The notes under the pieces: model-generated | What the model was told of the DNA's origin: nothing | Database searches by the model: none | Seen by the model: the letters and a program-made list of their open reading frames with translations, nothing else | Translations under genes and position numbers: made by a program | Shown: positions 58,501 to 64,000 of the stretch, in pieces | Layout of the letters: every line of letters starts with the position of its first letter | Position numbering within the stretch: position 1 is the first letter of the stretch | Origin: Chaenocephalus aceratus | Taxonomy: Eukaryota > Chordata > Actinopteri > Perciformes > Channichthyidae | DNA: 64,000 bases | Direction: 5' to 3' | Assembly (NCBI GenBank): GCA_023974075.1 | Contig: CM043792.1 | Coordinates: forward strand, 21,663,319-21,727,318

Positions 58501-59077
58501 TACCAAACGGGTTTATCATGGCTGAAACAAGGATGGTTGAAAAGAAGGGGGGATTTGAATTGCTACTGAATATTGTCAATTTGTATTTGATTGGGCCTAC
58601 AAGATAAATAGCTATAACAAATTAGCATCAAAAGTAGGAAGCACAAATAGTCTAATTATTATAAATTCTCAAGTAGTAGCTAGCAGTTATATTAATAATT
58701 AAAGAAAATATATTTAGCGTAAGATATCTATTTAAGAAAAGCGTTGGAGATAGGACAATTTGAGTTGTATCTCTGTGAGTGGTATGAGTTTAACAACTTC
58801 ACTGTGTGAAATGCAATATATTAATCAATTAAGGATCCAATTACAACCCTAACATTTCAATACGTTTATAAAAATATTATAGCACATTTCAGCAGATTTG
58901 GAAAATACAAAAATAAACCTACTGATTAACAAGTATGGTTCTTTACTTTAAGTCTATGATTAATTGAGGCTTTAATTTGTAGGAGCTGCTCCCTATCCGG
59001 TAACAGCTTCCCGTCACAGCTGATTTAACGTAGTCTGAAGGTGCAGCAAATGGGCCAGATGACGAGTCTGCTGTTGC

Positions 59078-59157
<80 letters not shown>

Positions 59158-60151
59158 CACACGCGCGCGCGCTGCTGTTGGGACAGGGTTGAGTGGGGGC
59201 AGGGACTGGGAGAGAAAAGTGATTGACACACACAGGCACTGCAGTTCACTGGTGCTGATCTTACGATTGTGAATTCACCACATCCGCTGAGCAGACGTGT
59301 TTGCAGTCAGACTTGTATCTCTTCAGAAAATAGCAACAACACTGGTCTGTGGCGAACACATAGCCTCATACTTCCAAGCACTTTCAAACACCTGTTGGAT
59401 TTTCAAGTGAAATCACAGTGGGCTATATTCCCATAAGTGGTATAAATCGCTATTTATTCAGCAACTTAAATCGTTTGTTTGCTTTTGTTCTGGGTTTTTT
59501 GGGCTGCTACTGACACTTGCCCTATGCTTTCTTAAAAAAGCTATGATTGGCCATTCATATTTAATTAATATAATCAAAACAAGCTACAATTTGAAATACT
59601 ACAGCTCTTCTTTTCATTTTGGATGTTTCAGTATGTTTAGGTAAATAGTTGCTTGACATTAAGCATTCGTTATTGCACAACTCAAAATGGTGAATCACAG
59701 CGACAAGACGACAACCATGTAGCAAAGACACTGATGTGTTGCCAATGGTAAAACTGGTTCTACTTCTACCAAATCCTGGTGAGACTGTCAGGATTCACCT
59801 TGACAGGTTTGTGCATCTGCACAAAAACAGTCTCATATTTTTACTTTCATGTTCATCCTCAAGCAGGTCTCCCTTGAAAAATAGATCAATGATCTCAATG
59901 GCATACACCTGGATAAAAAAAGATAAGAAATTAAATGAATCCTGCTCCATCAACACAGTAAACTAACCTTTACTGCTGACTGTGATAAGGTGCATCTGAT
60001 GGTTGCTTTTGCAGGGAGATATTTCATGGATTATTTTTAAGGGAAAACTGTTAGGACAGACAGGAAAGCTACATAGTTTCTCATTTTTATGTTCAAAGAG
60101 TCTAAATCAGCCTACTGTTTTTATAACACCTGCTGGACTGTGCTGCTGTCA
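58501..60151. other. Intergenic upstream of cyth1
   Basis: AT-rich, with one CA/CG microsatellite (59082-59172). No gene recognised. Confidence 0.45.
59082..59172. repeat. (CA)n-(CG)n microsatellite
   Basis: About 80 bp of CA leading into ACGCGCGCGCGC. Alternating purine-pyrimidine of this kind favours left-handed Z-DNA. Confidence 0.95.
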
Positions 60152-60159
60152 GATAGGAG

Positions 60160-61489
60160 CAGGGCCGCCTTAATGCACGGGCTGACCTGGGCTGAAGCCC
60201 AGGGGCCTACGGAGATCAGGGGCCTATCATGAGCCAATAAAAAAGTTTAAAAAAAAGTTTTTTTATTTCGGATGTTTTTAAAAAACATTTAAATAAACAA
60301 AGTCTTGGCTTTCAGAATATGAAACTTTTATTTCCAAAATCACACGATAAATAAATGTTTGAAGCTTGTAAAGGGAAGATGACAGCTCTCACTCGCCACT
60401 CACTCCCCCTCCCTCCGGCTGACATTATGAATGTAGGGCGTATAGTAATCATAGATAACACGGCAGGGTCCGTTACAGTTTGTTTTCATCTGGTTTCAAA
60501 TAAACAAAGTCTTGGCTTTCAGAATATTAAAATTGTTTCGGCAAATTCAGATGATAAATACAACGTTGAAGCTTGTAACGGCATGATTACAAGCGGAGAA
60601 CGGAGTAACATGACGTCACAGCAGGCACAACAACAGCCGGTGTTTCTCGTGAGTGTTTTCCCCGGGAAACAAACACAATACACACAAACGCAAAAATACA
60701 CAAACACACACACGTATACACACACACACACACTCGCGAGCTTCCCCCAGACCAGTAATCCAAACGAAAATATCTTCCCTCCGTAGTATTTTGATCATTT
60801 GCTCCGCTAATCAATCAGATCGATGGATTCCAGAGATTTTTCTCAAACATGATGACTCCGAAACAGTCAGTGGGCACGACTTAACAGCCAATCAGAATGA
60901 GAATATGTTTCACATGTGACTTATTCAAATTGCGAGTGATTGAGTGACAGATGAAGGTTGTTTAGGAGAAAAAGTTTGAGAAGAAAAAGTTTGAGAGTGG
61001 CGCTCGGAAAAGGAAATTGTTGAGGGAAAAGGAGTTTCGAGACAAGCAGCTATTACAAAAAATGCCGAAGCTTACAGGTTATTTTAAACCTGTAGGCCAG
61101 GATGAGGAGGAAGGACAGATGAGTTCTGTACCGAGCAGTAGCGGTGCCGGCCGCGGCCCGGGGCCTCGGAGCCAAGTAGGCCGTCTGGTTCTGATAGCGA
61201 TGGAGTAGCGGGAGAGGAAAAACAGACAGGAGGGACATTATCTGTTGGAGGAGATGGAGAGGACGACGAGGACTTGCTACGTGGAGGGGAGCCAATGGCA
61301 ACCGGACAAATACATGAGGGAGGCCCGATACGTCACTCATCTGGAGGAGAGGACCAGGCGCGCGTAGAGCAGAGTGGAGAAGTGCGATCACAGAGCCTGC
61401 CGAGGCTATAAATGACTTTCATTTGTTGTTTAAATAGGGGGCCTACAAAAATCAGCCCCAGGGCCTGATGGCAGGTTAAGGCGGGCCTG
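60160..61489 (+). mobile_element. hAT element with transposase remnant
   Basis: The ends are CAGGGCCGCCTTAATGC and the complement of TTAAGGCGGGCCTG, flanked by GATAGGAG on both sides (60152-60159 and 61490-61497). Inside is a direct duplication (AAATAAACAAAGTCTTGGC near 60291 and 60499), a short CA tract (60690-60735) and a transposase N-terminal exon. At 1.33 kb it is much shorter than an autonomous hAT, so internally deleted. Confidence 0.9.
60966..61208 (+). pseudogene. hAT transposase N-terminal remnant (ZMYM1-like)
   Basis: Between an upstream TAG and the stop at 61208 the frame reads EKKFEKKKFESGARKRKLLR, then KEFRDKQLLQKMPKLTGYFK and an acidic-Ser/Gly-rich stretch. This wording (SGARKRK...LQKMPKLTGYF) is typical of the start of hAT-Ac transposases related to ZMYM1-like proteins. 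No in-frame ATG opens it, and the zinc finger, DDE and dimerisation parts are missing, so it cannot work. Confidence 0.6.
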
Positions 61490-61497
61490 GATAGGAG

Positions 61498-64000
61498 AGG
61501 GCCTGTCGATGAACACAGGAGCGCCAAGAGGAATGCTGCGCTCACAGAGAGGAGATAACACCTCCTCCCTGTTTTTCTTTTAACTCTCCAATCCTGTTTC
61601 ACTAGGAGAACAAAATGTGTCTAAATACCTGTCGGGGAAATATTTTCCCAGGCCCACACCTTTGACCCAGTTTGCCTGCAACCTTGGCTGCTGTGCTGTG
61701 CAGTGTGTTGTCTCCCTGTTCCTGCCTGTTGGCGTCAGCTGATAGAGGTGTTATGGTGTTATCTTGTTATGCAAAATGTTGATTATTCTCTCAGAACTAG
61801 CTAAATATATGGGTCTGGGGTAGAGATCAACTCGTGGCACAGCACATGTCTTGTGAATTATCCGGCCCAAGCTCCAAATAAACCATCAGTGTTTGCCATC
61901 AAAGTTCCTGCTCTCCTCGTGTCTCTCTGAGTCCTGTCTCCATTGCTTCAGGAGTTTCCATCACAATACCTAAAGCATCAAATCCTACCCCACTCCTGAG
62001 AGGCCTTCGTCTGCATGGCTACTTCATTTGAGAGGCTTCAAGCTGTGGCCTATGAATGCTTCAGTTGTGCTGCCAAAACTCAACAACTGACAATGTAGTT
62101 CATGAAGTGAACCCTGTACGCACAAAGTTTCTATTCATTGTTAGAAAGTTCATCCATTCCCCAGAGCACTGCTGCTGTCCTGAAGAACCCAGTACCAGTG
62201 AAACCAGAGCGCCGTTTGACCTTCAAATAAAGAGATCCTCAGTGGATATCAACACGTTGTTGTCTGCAACTTCCTGACAGAACTGACCCTTGAATACATG
62301 TGAAGTTAAATATGCAAGCGTCAAAGCAGCGTCATACTAGATGCTGAAATGTAAAAGAGGGTTTTGTTTGTGTATGTTTGAGACATTTCCTGAAAGAACA
62401 ATGTTTTTTATTTCACCACTCTTCTCTGTTGTTCATAAGGTTTTGTTAACAAGGACAATTTAGCTTGAAAAAAAACAGGAATGCCTGACAATTGAAGGTA
62501 ATACAATAAAATAACAACTTAGAGATACACAAATATGCATCAACACTTTTTTGAAACAATTTGAACATACATTAATAGACTGAAAAATACTGGCAGGCGA
62601 TACTATTTTGTTTCCATTATTTGTAATATTGGTCCTTAAGCACATCTGCTGCTCCGTCTGCAACATAGGAAAGGTAAAATCAGTTATTCGGACAGAGCTT
62701 CTTTTGACAACTTTCCAGCAGCTGAATCTGCATTAGCTGAAAGTAGCTCAATAACATCCCTGCACATTTTGAACACACAAAAGCCTTGTTATGAAATAGC
62801 TGATCTTGGCATACTTTGTTAAGCCCTTGGATTATAGTGTGGTTGCATGTGACAGAGCCGATTTTCAAGAGCAATCCTGGCTCTCGAAAACTGTGAATGT
62901 GAAAACTGGCTGACCAACTAATCAGCTGTATGGATATTGCACAAGCCATGTTGCCCCATATTGTTTCCCACAGAAAGTTTCCACAACTGGTTAGGCAGAA
63001 AAAACCCTGTCTTCAAATTCTGAAATGTGCTAGGATAGAGTCAACACTTTATTATACCAGCATTTTGGGAACTTGGGGGAAAATATTGTAAAGACATTAT
63101 GCAGAGGCCGAGATATCATGGTTTTTAGCACTTTATATGAGCCAACCTCCACTGGATCCTACTCTTCCCAAAATGCAACTTGATAGCCTCTATATTAGTT
63201 TTTAGTAAATGTCAATTTCTTTCAAACTCAAGACCCCCGTTTTCAAAGCCGGCTTTCTAAAATGTGTCCATACAGAGAACACATTTCAACTAAATTGATC
63301 TTGATGTATATACAACCAATGGGAGTCTTGCCTGAAGGGTTAGCTTCTGTTTGTAGCCTTTATTTAACAAGGTGAAAGCCCCTTGAGATCAAAAGATCTC
63401 TTTTTCAAGGGTGACCTGTGATCTGTTTCCGGCTCTGTGTGCCCGGGGCAATGTAGTGGTCTACTCTCCAATCATCATGGCTATAACTGTAACTGTACCA
63501 CAGGGTTGTTCCTGAAACCACAAGGCTCTATTATTAGCCATATCACCATAACAACACAACTTAAGCTACAATAGCAAATATTGGTGTTTAAATAACCTGA
63601 ATTAGGTTGGAAAAGTGAGAAAATTATTTTTTACAATCAGAAGAGATGCCAATAATGACCTCTGCTGATCATCTGAAGTAATTACAGCTCACACTGGACA
63701 CATATCACTAAAACTATACCTAAATTGTGACATATAAGGGCAATTATTTGGAAAGGCCTACACACATGCAACATGTATTAATATATAGTGTACTTATGTA
63801 TTATACTTACAAACAAAATGAGTTTTCCAGAGTGTAGTTTGCGTAATCTTGAAAGAAGGAAACACCAGACATGAACAATTCCTCTGTTACTACGATTTCT
63901 ACATGCATGGCAGGCATTCTTTGGCATTAGCTGCATCTGGAGTTTTGATGCGCCATGCAACATGACTCATTGCACAAGCTGATCCTGAAACCACTTTCAT
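61498..64000. other. Intergenic, no supported gene
   Basis: A frame at 62680-62949 (-) has spaced Cys/His residues (TCNH and VCSKC 28 residues apart, CQKKLC near the end), but I do not recognise a family and see no splice context. The rest is AT-rich without repeats I can name. Confidence 0.4.

Noticed and set aside
58337..58525. 62-codon frame on the plus strand opposite the cyth1 promoter
   Set aside because: No family resemblance or splice context; likely fortuitous.

Overview
This is teleost fish nuclear DNA, probably percomorph (an inference from gene structure and repeat families). Most of it is non-coding, with split genes, long introns, microsatellites and many fish-type DNA transposons and retroposon tails. 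Only two host protein-coding genes can be supported. Both lie on the minus strand: socs3 (suppressor of cytokine signaling 3, coding exon about 18.4-19.0 kb) and cyth1 (cytohesin-1, an ARF guanine-nucleotide exchange factor, 13 coding exons between 34.47 and 58.18 kb).

Layout: 1-14.2 kb is a transposon-rich island. It holds a composite inverted-repeat element (about 803-3830) carrying a decayed hAT transposase fragment and a (CA)n tract; a LINE-like tail; an unclassified repeat (5.8-7.4 kb); a MITE with an 8-bp target duplication; a SINE-like sequence; one solo LTR nested inside another; and a 3.8-kb element with long inverted arms that encodes the start of a THAP domain in both arms. 14.2-17.3 kb is unremarkable. 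socs3 occupies about 17.3-19.85 kb, with a STAT-type promoter motif just upstream. 20-34 kb is intergenic sequence with microsatellites, a hAT element and two TTAA-flanked MITEs. cyth1 fills the rest up to about 58.3 kb. 58.5-64 kb is intergenic and includes a 1.3-kb hAT element with a transposase N-terminal exon.

The 13 cyth1 exons join in frame to exactly 398 codons plus a stop. They give the full coiled coil, Sec7 and PH architecture in the diglycine form of the PH domain. socs3 encodes 205 residues with a KIR, an SH2 domain and a SOCS box, and lacks the PEST insert of mammals. In mammals socs3 and cyth1 are separated by PGS1 and DNAH17; no trace of either was seen here.

I found no new multi-gene system. 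The most informative structures are the nested transposon insertions, where target-site duplications and an intact empty site in a mirror-image arm let the order of events be read directly. All boundaries were read by eye.
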